From Mycobacterium sp. E183 (GTDB lineage Bacteria > Actinomycetota > Actinomycetes > Mycobacteriales > Mycobacteriaceae), in assembly GCF_001667735.1 (NCBI RefSeq), contig NZ_LZJN01000077.1, positions 28,096 to 92,095 on the forward strand: a stretch of DNA of 64,000 bases, written 5' to 3'. The notes beneath the pieces are model-generated. The model worked only from the letters and a program-made list of their open reading frames with translations, ran no database searches and had not been told where the DNA came from. Below, one piece after another: positions 8,801 to 15,713 of this stretch. A program made the translations under genes and the position numbers. Positions within the stretch are counted from its first letter, which is position 1. Every line of letters starts with the position of its first letter.

Positions 8801-10223
8801 ATACCGATGCATGCAAGAGGCTGGCCGCAGAATCGGCGAGTGACACGTAGTCAACGCCTGGTTCACCGGAGGACCGGACGCCGAGAATGAGGTTGAGCTT
8901 TGTTCCGGCTCGAGTCACTAGGGGAAGGAGCGCTTTGGAAACTAGATCGTGGGGGTTCCGCGCCTCATCAACTGCATCGATCACGATGCAGGTCGGATTG
9001 TCAGAGTCTGTGAGAGTCTCTACAACTTCGTCAAGCTGTGCATCCTGACGTTGGGTAGGCAACTCCCACTGTTGATTTCGAGCCGGGTCGGATGGACACA
9101 ACGCACCGTGCATCTGGTCGACGATCTGCCAGGAATCCCGGCCTGTCGCAAGTATGGCAACGTCCACGGCACCAACACCGGGACGGAATTCTCCTGGCAA
9201 ATCGCCGATCTCGTTCGCATGGGCGCCAACGAATACGGGGTCAGACAGGGTCACCAACCTGCTAAGTACTGCGGACTTGCCGCAGCCGGCGTTGCCGGTG
9301 ACCATCGTGACTGCGCCAACAGTGCTTCGGGTCGCCCTCACAAGCTCTGTCATCAGGCGCTCTCTCCCGCTGAAGAGCCATCCAGACTCGGCGCTGGTCT
9401 GAAGGCCGCGACTGCGTGGTTCCCAATGCGAGACGAGATCCTCCATACGGATGGCTAAGTCCCGGCGGCTTGATTCTGTCTCGACTGGAAGGTTGGACGC
9501 TGCGTCATACCTCGGGTTGGGTAAGCATGGGGACGGCGCGTCGGCGGGCAATGCGGTGAAGAGAACTACCGGCTGGTTTCTCTTACGAAGCTCCGTGCGC
9601 AGTAGCCGAAGTAGTTCCCAGGGGTTGAAATAGGGTTGTATGTCAGAACCATTTGCAGGGCTTTCCAGAAAAGCCTTCAAAGAATTTGCCAAAACTCCTA
9701 AAAACGCCTCCTTCGTTGGAGAGGTTGTCGCGAAGCCAAGCCAACCGTCTTTCAAGTCTTTGTCGAGACGGAACATGTCGCCAGTGATCGCGCCTGCGTA
9801 ACAGGTATCGATGACGATTAACGCATGATCAACCTGAGTTTCGCGTATAAGACCGATCAGATTTTTCGTTTCGATCATTGTTGAGTTTTTCTTATCCTTC
9901 ACGCTGCCGCGCAGCGCAAGCCAATGCGAGCCATCGATAACTTCGCCGTGGCCGACGACATATACAACAAGCACATCGCCAGCGGTGATCCGGTTTGTAT
10001 CTACAAAATCATCGATGACGGTTCTCCTAGTTGGAGACTTCGCAAGCAACGGGTCTAGTAAGTCAAATCGCCGGTCGTCAAGCGCCTCGGCGGTGAGCCA
10101 GTTCGTCCAAACACTGGCACTATTCTCAACCGGTAAGTTGTTCCATTCGGAGCCCTCACCATAGTCACCGCTGGCAATGACAATCAGGTACCGGTTGCGG
10201 ACGTCGAACCGATCTTCAGTCAC
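5847..10223 (-). CDS. Caspase-like protease / STAND NTPase / WD40 repeat protein
   Basis: A 1458-residue protein with three parts. Residues 1-230 form a caspase-like (C14) peptidase: VVYVVGHGE with catalytic His92 and LIVIDTCYAG with Cys141. Residues about 285-690 form a STAND/NACHT-like P-loop NTPase with Walker A GNAGCGKS (310-317) and Walker B CIVIDAVDEA (412-421). From about 780 to the end there are WD40-type beta-propeller repeats (GIEVWDI, DGAVVLWQL, GWVRVWSRDG and others), with perhaps two propellers. No TM segment is seen. It begins at a GTG that overlaps the hydrolase stop (GTGA), so the two are translationally coupled. The layout is that of NLR-like proteins: a repeat sensor, a switch NTPase and a protease effector. 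Known relatives are proposed to act in conflict or programmed cell death; that role here is inference. Confidence 0.9.
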   Translation of the reverse strand: MTEDRFDVRNRYLIVIASGDYGEGSEWNNLPVENSASVWTNWLTAEALDDRRFDLLDPLLAKSPTRRTVIDDFVDTNRITAGDVLVVYVVGHGEVIDGSHWLALRGSVKDKKNSTMIETKNLIGLIRETQVDHALIVIDTCYAGAITGDMFRLDKDLKDGWLGFATTSPTKEAFLGVLANSLKAFLESPANGSDIQPYFNPWELLRLLRTELRKRNQPVVLFTALPADAPSPCLPNPRYDAASNLPVETESSRRDLAIRMEDLVSHWEPRSRGLQTSAESGWLFSGRERLMTELVRATRSTVGAVTMVTGNAGCGKSAVLSRLVTLSDPVFVGAHANEIGDLPGEFRPGVGAVDVAILATGRDSWQIVDQMHGALCPSDPARNQQWELPTQRQDAQLDEVVETLTDSDNPTCIVIDAVDEARNPHDLVSKALLPLVTRAGTKLNLILGVRSSGEPGVDYVSLADSAASLLHASVLRADAYPFWDRSDLVKYIDELLARSGSEKPSPYAANREISQATAEVLADLCGTSFVLGRVVAVELASRDTIQDPHDPEWRRRVGNGLAEVIRAELQRSFPDSADHARVLAVMGAPAMSFGRGLPWQRVWPTVATALGQEGKTYGDADIAAILGHRISGYLIRELDDTGATVYRPFHEAVRTALLENLPSDASTTHRATAIGLEALIPRAETARDIIEPETYVRRHLADHAAAGRMLDELLTRADIILTADPVYLAATLGGIQRRGANAAAVLRCLQHLQSGNPDEKAKQLALAALQSGADELAFRAGALAASASWRPLWAWWRPANASRVVGELPSAARALTALATEQGALAIAGGDFGIEVWDIGSGRRLAAHPGNVHSVAVGHVARRAMLLAGHDDGMVSLHELPNLEILAHNLSEHSRAVRAAVIVGRGSMAATGDDDGAVVLWQLPALKALAKEPRAHARVTDLAAAVLDGTSLLISAGDTFENGYRDHDTQPVRAWALPGLSLHAEVETKTSVSNFLKAVSSPLGCIVVFQKGSGFAVKLVAADGTVKLVGARDSGWLSDLLVLREGDEPEIALLFETLEPLTINLTPVPALTLGPYVEIEFAGHWAGPVVLNERVILLSGGRTLRVWDLYDLLAASSPHADISHLAERQKVHYVEAIASASEVLAVLTSDGSVHRWLWRSGEALEPPLVVRREPIEAMANCILAGRPHFAVGYRDGIVEAFDAESAERWPALVDVAAPLHAMAVGEQDGRTVAATAVQLGFDEGRPFYGVRLWDLMTGEEIPTQDSSMVAADRARAARGLPTNDMLHWELVVHGYADKKLDLAVVEKDDYLLIVAHTSLGLTVWPLDATGIGEELRVDSPADLGAIAGRQGLLAVGDSNGRWGLWCLDAAHAVQGEHRGLAALAVGKRQGAPVLLSGGADGWVRVWSRDGDQIQSIDTGEWITSLAFMADDHIAVGTRRGVVVVQLTNSSSDTLSAIG

Positions 10224-11083
10224 GTTGACCCACGAGACGTCGCTTTCGCGATCACTTCGCCGGCGACGGGCTTATTGAGGTAGCGCTCGATCGAATGAGG
10301 TTCATCTCCGTTACCAACCGTCCAATCCTCCACCGCCGGCCAGAGTCGGTGCAGTGGACCGGCTCCCGCGACAGGGTCGGCAGGATCGAAGATGTTGGTC
10401 CATCGAACAACACCTGGTGCGTCAGTATCAGTCGCTATCTCAAGTTTTTTCCGCAGCCGTTTCACGACCGTCTTGATGCCGAGCGGAGAACCCACGGTGA
10501 CCAAATTCGGCATGTGAAGCGAGTGAACAGCAATCGTTTCATAGGCAACCACCGAGCCTAAGGAATGCCCAAGGAGAACCTTGGTCTCCGGGGTGATCGC
10601 CCGTAGGACCTCTGCCTGCACTGCGTGCGCCAATTCGTCATCGTCGAGATAACGCTTCACTTGAACAAGCTGGGAGACAAACATCAGGACAAGTCCTGCG
10701 TCTATCCTCGTTTCCAGGAATCTCACGACCGGCTGAAGCAGCTTTGGCACCGCTCCGAAACCCATGGGCTCGCCTCGCTCGGGAAGGGCCGCAGCAGTCT
10801 CGGCAGCTGCCTCAGATAAAAATTCCGCGTCACTGCCTGTCATATTGCTCGCCAAGCTCTCGAAAGACGCCACCTTCGCAGACCCCATGGCTCGGCGACC
10901 TGACTCTGCCTCCGTCAGAAACAGATTGCCGTAGAACGCGAGTTTGAAAGACGGAACCCGAGGAGGAACCTCAGACTTCCGTCCCCAGATCTCGATCCCA
11001 TTCTTGAGCCATGGCTTCCAATCCGGGCTGTTCGGCCCACGCTGTTCGTTGCCAATCCCGTGTACCCCGACAACCTCAGCCAT
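10220..11083 (-). CDS. Alpha/beta hydrolase (lipase/esterase type) paired with the caspase-like protein
   Basis: A 287-residue serine hydrolase. The oxyanion strand VVGVHGIGN is at residues 4-12, the nucleophile elbow GHSLG at 172-176 (Ser174), a candidate acid Asp236 in FDPADP (or Asp233), and His263 in EPHSIERY. The motif set resembles PGAP1/DUF676-like cytosolic lipases. There is no signal peptide. An upstream GTG at 11104 is possible, but ATG 11083 has GGAGG five bases ahead and places the HGIGN strand at the usual N-terminal position. Its TGA overlaps the GTG of the caspase-STAND-WD40 gene by four bases, so the two form one unit. A lipase or esterase effector, or an accessory enzyme released by the NLR-like partner, are both possible; the substrate is unknown. 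Confidence 0.85.
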   Translation of the reverse strand: MAEVVGVHGIGNEQRGPNSPDWKPWLKNGIEIWGRKSEVPPRVPSFKLAFYGNLFLTEAESGRRAMGSAKVASFESLASNMTGSDAEFLSEAAAETAAALPERGEPMGFGAVPKLLQPVVRFLETRIDAGLVLMFVSQLVQVKRYLDDDELAHAVQAEVLRAITPETKVLLGHSLGSVVAYETIAVHSLHMPNLVTVGSPLGIKTVVKRLRKKLEIATDTDAPGVVRWTNIFDPADPVAGAGPLHRLWPAVEDWTVGNGDEPHSIERYLNKPVAGEVIAKATSRGST

Positions 11084-11104
11084 CGCTTCCTCCAGACAAA
11101 CCAC

Positions 11105-11351
11105 GCCGCGGACCTAAGTGCCCAATTGCCAAGTTGACCACAGATAGCCGGCGGAAAGAATAGCGTCCATGCCGGAGGCAGAAAAGGCCGCACGGACCCG
11201 TCAGGGCACATATCGAACACGTCGGCGCGTACCGGGGCGGCTAAGCACAGAGAAGCTGCTAGCGCACCGTCGGCGTGGGTCCGGAAAGTGGCGACCAGGC
11301 TTGGTGCCGCGGTCGATCAACGCGATCGTCGCGGCCCACGTGCAGCGACCC
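11105..11351. other. Non-coding stretch upstream of the hydrolase
   Basis: About 250 bases between the hydrolase start and the end of the frame-broken gene. No frame here has both a start signal and recognisable content. It must hold the promoter of the hydrolase/caspase unit unless that unit is read through from the small phage-like operon; I see no clear -10/-35 pair. Confidence 0.35.
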
Positions 11352-11610
11352 TCACGGCTGCTGATTCGTAACCCAGGCAGTGTCGTCCCTCCCAAGATCG
11401 CGCGATTCGACGTCCGAGTCGGTGCTTGGACCGACCACCGGGCCGGGTGTCACGACGATGATGTCGCGGATCTCGCCTTCGGCCGGCGCGATCTGGTCAC
11501 CCGATGTTGATGTAGGGCTGGTCGTGGCCGTCGATCGGCGAATCGTTCGGCGCCCAAGCGTTTTTAACGATCAAGATGCGTGAGAACGCGTCGTGGGGGG
11601 AGCTGCTCAT
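11352..11610 (-). pseudogene. Small island gene split by a +1 frameshift
   Basis: From ATG 11610 (AGGAG about 10 bases upstream) the frame encodes 37 residues (...DGHDQPYINIG) and stops at TGA 11497-11499. The +1 frame continues without a break as GDQIAPAEGEIRDIIVVTP and ends in AWVTNQQP at 11352, giving a protein of about 86 residues if one G of the GGG before TGA is skipped. Both halves look like coding sequence, acidic and well composed. I recognise no family. The site GGG-TGA-C could be a programmed +1 slip, a decayed gene or a homopolymer sequencing error. It follows the zinc-finger gene by 13 bases on the same strand, so it belongs to the same small operon. Confidence 0.45.
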
Positions 11611-11623
11611 CCGTTGTTATCTC

Positions 11624-11932
11624 CTAGACGTTGCGGCGGCCGGGCATCATGCGGTCGTGGAATGCGTTGTACGCGGCTGATTCGCTGGCCAGCGCGGCGA
11701 ACGCGGCACTAACCGACAACGATTCGGTCTTGTTCTTGCCCGCGGCGCGGTCCTCCAAGAGTGCGGCCACCCCGGGCGCCACAGGCCGCTGACGCTTCTC
11801 CGCGAGCGGGCGCCGCTCATGGGTCTGCGTGATGCATGAGTGGTATAGCGTGCGGCAATCGTCGGAGCAGTAAAAGACCGCGGAGTCCTTGGCGTCGAAG
11901 TTACGTCGGCACCCGTCGCACTTGTGAATCAT
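11624..11932 (-). CDS. Small zinc-finger protein, island
   Basis: A 102-residue protein with Cys5, Cys8, Cys22 and Cys26 in the pattern CxxC-x13-CxxxC (MIHKCDGC, FYCSDDCR), a treble-clef or zinc-ribbon-like site. The rest is basic, then helical and Ala-rich. The N-terminal finger resembles short zinc-binding proteins often encoded next to phage excisionases, but no function is known. It lies 11 bases after the HTH gene on the same strand, with GGAG upstream of the ATG, so the two are co-transcribed. Confidence 0.65.
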   Translation of the reverse strand: MIHKCDGCRRNFDAKDSAVFYCSDDCRTLYHSCITQTHERRPLAEKRQRPVAPGVAALLEDRAAGKNKTESLSVSAAFAALASESAAYNAFHDRMMPGRRNV

Positions 11933-11943
11933 TGGGGTTCTCC

Positions 11944-12132
11944 TTACGCCTCGCCGCCGAGGAGCGACGCATGGTGGCCTGGGGATGAGCCAGCTTTTGC
12001 GGACCTCGACGGCGCCGCGGTCAGGTCACCGGCGCCGACGAGGTCATAGAGACGTGAACGGCTGATGCTCAGCTGGTACAGGGCCTCTTGTACCGAGACG
12101 AGCAGCCGTTGGGGACTGTCGTGGGCCTCCAT
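11944..12132 (-). CDS. Short helix-turn-helix (excisionase-like) protein, possibly shifted
   Basis: 62 residues. LLVSVQEALYQLSISRSRLYDLVGAGDLTA is the usual MerR/excisionase HTH start, written here only as overlapping motifs (SVQEALYQLSIS; SRSRLYDLVGAG). After LTA the expected basic wing is missing in this frame, but the next frame reads VEVRKSWLIPRP, which is exactly the type of wing expected, and the original frame then gives a normal-looking end, ASLLGGEA. This suggests two compensating indels, with the middle 15 or so residues scrambled. It may still be expressed but would bind DNA poorly. It heads the operon with the zinc-finger gene. Confidence 0.55.
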   Translation of the reverse strand: MEAHDSPQRLLVSVQEALYQLSISRSRLYDLVGAGDLTAAPSRSAKAGSSPGHHASLLGGEA

Positions 12133-12461
12133 TCGCGTCTTCCTCTGTCCGGTGATGTGTGTCCAGACATCAGAACAACAGGGGTTTGCCGTGCAACATC
12201 TGCATCGACACTCGGAGACGTCGGCCGCAGAACGGCAAACATGCTGCCGTAGTGGTTAATTCAGGCTGGACATGCCAGCCTGCTGTGAAGTGCTCTGCGC
12301 TGCAGGTTATTCGCTGCACGCACCAGCGAGAACTGTGTACAGTAACGGCAAATCCAGTGGAAGTGGAGAAGGTAGGTGGCCAGCCTGGGCGTTGGGGGGA
12401 CCCGGGCCGGTCACCCGAGATAACAACCTGCGGCGGATTCATCGCCACATAGAGCCTGCGC
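12133..12461. other. Intergenic region with promoter and hairpin
   Basis: About 330 bases between the exported-protein gene and the HTH gene, both on the minus strand. It holds a perfect hairpin (12262-12282, listed separately) and presumably the promoter of the HTH/zinc-finger operon. Small frames on both strands here lack family features. Confidence 0.4.
12262..12282 (-). terminator. Perfect hairpin, possible terminator
   Basis: CAGGCTGG and CCAGCCTG form an 8-bp perfect stem with a 5-base loop. It lies about 180 bases downstream of the minus-strand exported-protein gene and is followed on that strand by AATTAACC rather than a long U run, so it would be an atypical, mycobacterial-style terminator or a regulatory hairpin. 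Confidence 0.4.
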
Positions 12462-12800
12462 TCAGGATGGGGCGCTGGCGTCCCGGACGACCGTCAGCGT
12501 GATCTTCTGGTTCATCGGGACCATGGTCCCCGCCGGTGGGGTCATGGCCGTGATCTTCCAGGAGTAGGAATCGCGGGCGGGGTCATTCATTGCGTCGTGG
12601 CCATCGGGCGCGGTCGCCGTGATGTTGTCGAAGCACTGCAGGATCGAGTCGTTGCTCAGGTGGGCCAGCGAGTAGCCCACGGTCGCGGGAAGCGGCATCG
12701 GCCAGTGCATCGACTTGCACATCTCGTCTCCGGTGGTGGCGCGAGCCGTTGGCGCCGAAGACATCATCACGGTAATCACCGCAAGAGCCGCGACCCTCAT
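12462..12800 (-). CDS. Exported protein with PASTA-like end
   Basis: A 112-residue protein with a signal peptide (MRVAALAVITVMMSSAPTARA) cleaved near residue 21. The mature part has two cysteines (MCKSMHW, LQCFDN) that could form a disulfide, and the end (WKITAMTPPAGTMVPM, then KITLTVVRD) resembles a PASTA repeat. Similar small exported proteins are common in mycobacteria and have no known function. The gene is divergent from the Mrr-like nuclease, about 120 bases away. Confidence 0.65.
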   Translation of the reverse strand: MRVAALAVITVMMSSAPTARATTGDEMCKSMHWPMPLPATVGYSLAHLSNDSILQCFDNITATAPDGHDAMNDPARDSYSWKITAMTPPAGTMVPMNQKITLTVVRDASAPS

Positions 12801-12920
12801 CGGTTTCCTTTCTCCGCGTTACCGCGCGACCGCCCAAGAAGGCGGTTCGACCGCCAATTCCCCGATCTTCCATGCGCAGCCCCGCCTCGCGCTACCCTCC
12901 CTGACTACCGGAAGCGCAGC

Positions 12921-13844
12921 ATGGGGGGAGAGATGCCGCAGCGGACGAATGACTTCCAGACGATGGTCACGTTGATCACCACTTTGCTGCGCAAGGATCC
13001 GACCGTCGTTGTCACACCGTCGGCGATGCTGCCCGAGAAGATCACCGGCGCCCTGCGCGAGGTTGATATCTGCGTCGAAAGCGATGCGACAGGGCACAAA
13101 GTAGTCGTCGGGATCGAATGCCGAGCGTGGAAGGACCCGCAGTCGGTCGAGTGGGTTGAGGCCATGCGCGGGAAGCACCAGCACCTTCCCACCGACGTTC
13201 TCGTCCTCGTGTCAAAGAGCGGCTTTACGAAGAACGCGTTAAAGCTGGCGGAGTTCTACGGCATCAAGGCGATTACCCCCGGCGAGATGACCCCGGAGTT
13301 CGTGGGCAAAGTCGTCGGCGCCCTCAGCACCGGCTGGATCAAGGTAACGAGCGCCACTCCGCAGGGGATGCGGGTGTGGGCGCAGCGGCCCGACGGGGGC
13401 GTTGATGTTGTCGAGGCCTTCGACGAGACAGGGGCGTTGGGCATTCATGCGCCTGACGGGTCGCTGCTGTTCGATGCGAACGAGCTGATCAGGCGCACGA
13501 TGCCCACTTTCGGCATGAGCAACCCCCAGTTCCGCGAAGCGATCGGCAACGCCCCGCCCGGAGAGCTGTCCTTTGAGTTCACCTTGGACGACCCGAGGCA
13601 GCTGGAGGATGGCCAGCACTATTTTCTGCTCTACAACGGGGCGCCCGTGGCGATAACCAAGCTGGCGATTCGGGGGATTCTGACGCTCGAAATTGCCGAG
13701 GCGCCCCTGACGCATGCGAGCTACGACGGCACCAATTTTTCGGCAGGTAAGGCGGTGTTCACCGATAAGGTGCTGCACGTCGTCGTCACCGAAACCGAGG
13801 AAGGCGTCACCCAGGTCGCCATGCACAGCGAGCCGGCCAATTAA
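12921..13844 (+). CDS. Mrr-like restriction endonuclease-fold protein
   Basis: A 307-residue protein. The N-terminal half has a PD-(D/E)xK core: REVDICVES with Asp49, then KVVVGIECRAW with Glu66 and Arg68 in place of the usual Lys, followed by GKHQHLPTDVLVLVSKSGF and EFYGIKAITP, as in Mrr/type IV restriction-like proteins. The C-terminal half (from about 150) is beta-rich and unassigned. ATG 12921 is preceded by GGAAG; ATG 12933 is a weaker choice. Such proteins cut modified or foreign DNA or act in repair; the E-x-R variant may alter or abolish cutting. It stands alone and ends at a probable terminator. Confidence 0.75.
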   Translation: MGGEMPQRTNDFQTMVTLITTLLRKDPTVVVTPSAMLPEKITGALREVDICVESDATGHKVVVGIECRAWKDPQSVEWVEAMRGKHQHLPTDVLVLVSKSGFTKNALKLAEFYGIKAITPGEMTPEFVGKVVGALSTGWIKVTSATPQGMRVWAQRPDGGVDVVEAFDETGALGIHAPDGSLLFDANELIRRTMPTFGMSNPQFREAIGNAPPGELSFEFTLDDPRQLEDGQHYFLLYNGAPVAITKLAIRGILTLEIAEAPLTHASYDGTNFSAGKAVFTDKVLHVVVTETEEGVTQVAMHSEPAN

Positions 13845-13851
13845 AACTGCC

Positions 13852-13871
13852 GCCGGGACGCCGGATTTTTT
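13852..13871 (+). terminator. Probable intrinsic terminator
   Basis: A short GC hairpin (CCGG-GACG-CCGG) is followed by A and six Ts directly after the Mrr-like gene and before the convergent HExxH gene. The stem is short, but the T run is rare in this GC-rich DNA. Confidence 0.45.
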
Positions 13872-13879
13872 CCTACTAG

Positions 13880-14434
13880 TCAGGGCGGGGGAGTCCAGCC
13901 AGGCCTTCGCCAGCAATCCGACGCTCCGACGCGGACTAACACCACGTCGCCAACCTGGATCTCCTGCTGCCCCGCCACGAGCTTATCGGCCAGGCCCTCG
14001 ATCTCAGGCAGGTCGTCCTCGTACTCCTTGTGCCATGACGTCGCCGTCGCCGCGTCTGGTCGAACTTCACCAGGTGGCGGTTTGTGGCCGGGCAGATACT
14101 CGGATGCCAACGCGTCGCTGGCCTCTTCCTCTGTTGGGGGACGCCCCAACGCTTCCTGCAGTATCGGCCAATCGGTTTGGCTGGCGCGGACGTAGCGCAT
14201 CACGCGGTCGACGTCGACCGACTCCTCCGGGCCTTCGACGACGCGGGCCGACATGTATGGCCCGGCGTAGGCGTAGTTTCCGAGGTGTTCGGGTTCGATG
14301 TCGACGTGGTTGTTGCCCTCGTAGCTTCCCGCCTCGTCGTCAGTGGTGATGTCGATTTGGTTGACCGTCCCACCTCGCCTCACCGCTGCGCGAGCGTGCC
14401 CGGCTTCGTGGTAAGCGGTGACCTCGCGCGCCAT
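13880..14434 (-). CDS. HExxH metallopeptidase-like protein, island
   Basis: A 184-residue protein from ATG 14434. MAREVTAYHEAGHARAAV carries HEAGH at residues 9-13, the zinc motif of FtsH-like M41 peptidases, but no AAA domain or TM segment is present. The rest is acidic (EGNNHVDIEPEHLG, VRASQTDWPILQEALGRPP). The frame extends upstream to 14629, but that extension is low-complexity and Pro/Arg-rich and overlaps the next gene, so it is left out. Such stand-alone HEAGH proteins are frequent on actinobacterial phages and integrated elements; their substrate is unknown. Confidence 0.6.
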   Translation of the reverse strand: MAREVTAYHEAGHARAAVRRGGTVNQIDITTDDEAGSYEGNNHVDIEPEHLGNYAYAGPYMSARVVEGPEESVDVDRVMRYVRASQTDWPILQEALGRPPTEEEASDALASEYLPGHKPPPGEVRPDAATATSWHKEYEDDLPEIEGLADKLVAGQQEIQVGDVVLVRVGASDCWRRPGWTPPP

Positions 14435-14594
14435 CACACCACGAGAATACCGGTCGTGTACGAGATGGTGGTCCGGCGCAGGCGCCGCTCCTCCGCGTTC
14501 ATCGGGATCGTGACGGCCCTTTGCATTCCGTTCTCCCGGCACAAAGAGGTTAAGTCCGGGCGGTGAGTTTGACGCCGGCCAGGCCTCGCCTCCT

Positions 14595-14879
14595 TTACTC
14601 CTCGCCGTCGAGGCGGATGCGCCGGGCACGCCAAACTTCAGTCCCGGTGGCGGGAATCGCGTCCTCTAACGAAGCCAACACGATCAGCTGCCGGCCGATC
14701 GAACCCGCCGTGGCCGCCGACAACCTCAGCTCGAAGAACTGGCCGGGCCGAGCGACTGCTTCACGCCGGATACGGATTTCGTTACGGCGCCGCGATACCT
14801 TGACCCGGCCGCCCGCGCTGTCCCGGATTCCCGGATGCTGCATCATGCTCCGACCCGTATTCCCGGGGATCGGTGTCAT
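14595..14879 (-). CDS. Small basic protein coupled to the excisionase
   Basis: 94 residues, basic in the middle (RVKVSRRRNEIRIRREAV) then a beta-like stretch (GQFFELRLSAATAG, RQLIVLASLEDA). No family recognised. Its ATG shares one base with the excisionase TAA (TAATG), which strongly suggests translational coupling and supports both as real genes. Probably an accessory protein of the integration module. Confidence 0.55.
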   Translation of the reverse strand: MTPIPGNTGRSMMQHPGIRDSAGGRVKVSRRRNEIRIRREAVARPGQFFELRLSAATAGSIGRQLIVLASLEDAIPATGTEVWRARRIRLDGEE

Positions 14880-15052
14880 TAGGCGTCGAGGCCTTGCGCG
14901 GCGAGGAATGCGACAACGTCGGAGCGTTTCCAGACGAGGCGGCGACCAATCTTTGCGGCGGGCAGTTTTCCTTCGTAATGCCAGAAGCGCCAGGTGGATT
15001 CGGGCAGGCGGTACTCGCGCTCTAGGTCGCTGGCGAACAACAGGTCAGCCAC
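14879..15052 (-). CDS. Excisionase-like DNA-binding protein (57 residues)
   Basis: A minus-strand GTG frame with GAGG upstream encodes 57 residues. The start LLFASDLEREYRLPESTWR is the winged-HTH recognition part (AlpA/Xis type), followed by the wing KIGRRLVWKRSDVVAFL. This is the standard size and pattern of an excisionase or directionality factor. It is divergent from the Cro/CI repressor and integrase genes, and the operator-like repeats at 15071-15149 lie between them, as in small integrative elements where the repressor controls excision. It is too short for usual ORF cut-offs and easily missed. Confidence 0.8.
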   Translation of the reverse strand: MADLLFASDLEREYRLPESTWRFWHYEGKLPAAKIGRRLVWKRSDVVAFLAAQGLDA

Positions 15053-15070
15053 GCCTCACTTCCTCAATTA

Positions 15071-15149
15071 GGTAAGGTTGCTTATGTAGGTAGTGTGGCT
15101 GGCGTGGTTGTGTAAGTCAAGCAATCTGGGTAAAGTTCCTAATGTGGGT
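15071..15149. promoter_or_regulatory. Paired operator-like direct repeats in the xis/repressor divergent region
   Basis: Two 21-base copies, at 15071-15091 and 15129-15149, match at 17 of 21 positions (GGTAA-GTT-CT-ATGT-GGT as common bases). The first also holds a TAAG/CTTA dyad. They flank the divergent promoter between the excisionase and the repressor; the second copy covers the repressor GTG start at 15144. This is the expected place for autoregulatory binding sites of the Cro/CI-type repressor. Confidence 0.5.
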
Positions 15150-15713
15150 AGAACTCGGATTGTCAGCAACCAGTTTGGTGAGCGACTGCAGGCTGAGCGT
15201 GAGCGGCGCGGCTGGTCGCAAACCGCTATGGCGGAAAAACTTCGCGCACACGGGTTTTCCTGCCATCCGACGACTGTGGCCAAGCTGGAAGCCAACGAGC
15301 GGACGCTAGCGGCAGAAGAACTCGGCGCCTATGCCGATGTGTTTGGTTGCAGTGTCGACGCGTTGATGGGGCGGCGTGCAAGGCCGGCGGCCGACCGCGC
15401 CCTCGCGCTGCAGCGGCTCACCGAATCAACCATCGACGCTCATCAGTCGGTGCGCACGTCGGTGCGCCACCTCACCCAAGCACTAGGCGAGGTCGCAGAG
15501 GCGGACCGGGACGGCAAGCTCACCGATCTGGTGGCTGCCGTACAGACCGTATGTGGCGCCCTGGACAGCGTGGGCCAACAGTTTCCGCGGGTCGAGGGCC
15601 TGATCGCGGAAGCAGGCGGTGGGTCCGACACCTGGTGGGTGCAACCAGCGGACCCTAAACGGGCCGCCGAAGTCCGTCGCAAAGTGGCGCAGAAAGGGCA
15701 GAGGAAGGCATGA
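15144..15713 (+). CDS. Cro/CI-type HTH repressor
   Basis: A 189-residue protein. Residues about 10-70 form an XRE-family HTH (FGERLQAERERRGWSQ, MAEKL, TTVAKLEANERTL, YADVFGCSVDALMG). The rest is helical and may dimerise; there is no LexA-type autoprotease. GTG 15144 gives the expected N-terminal length; an ATG at 15093 would add about 17 residues lying across the first operator repeat. Its TGA overlaps the integrase ATG (ATGA), so repressor and integrase are translated together, a classic lysogeny or element-maintenance layout. Confidence 0.8.
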   Translation: MGRTRIVSNQFGERLQAERERRGWSQTAMAEKLRAHGFSCHPTTVAKLEANERTLAAEELGAYADVFGCSVDALMGRRARPAADRALALQRLTESTIDAHQSVRTSVRHLTQALGEVAEADRDGKLTDLVAAVQTVCGALDSVGQQFPRVEGLIAEAGGGSDTWWVQPADPKRAAEVRRKVAQKGQRKA

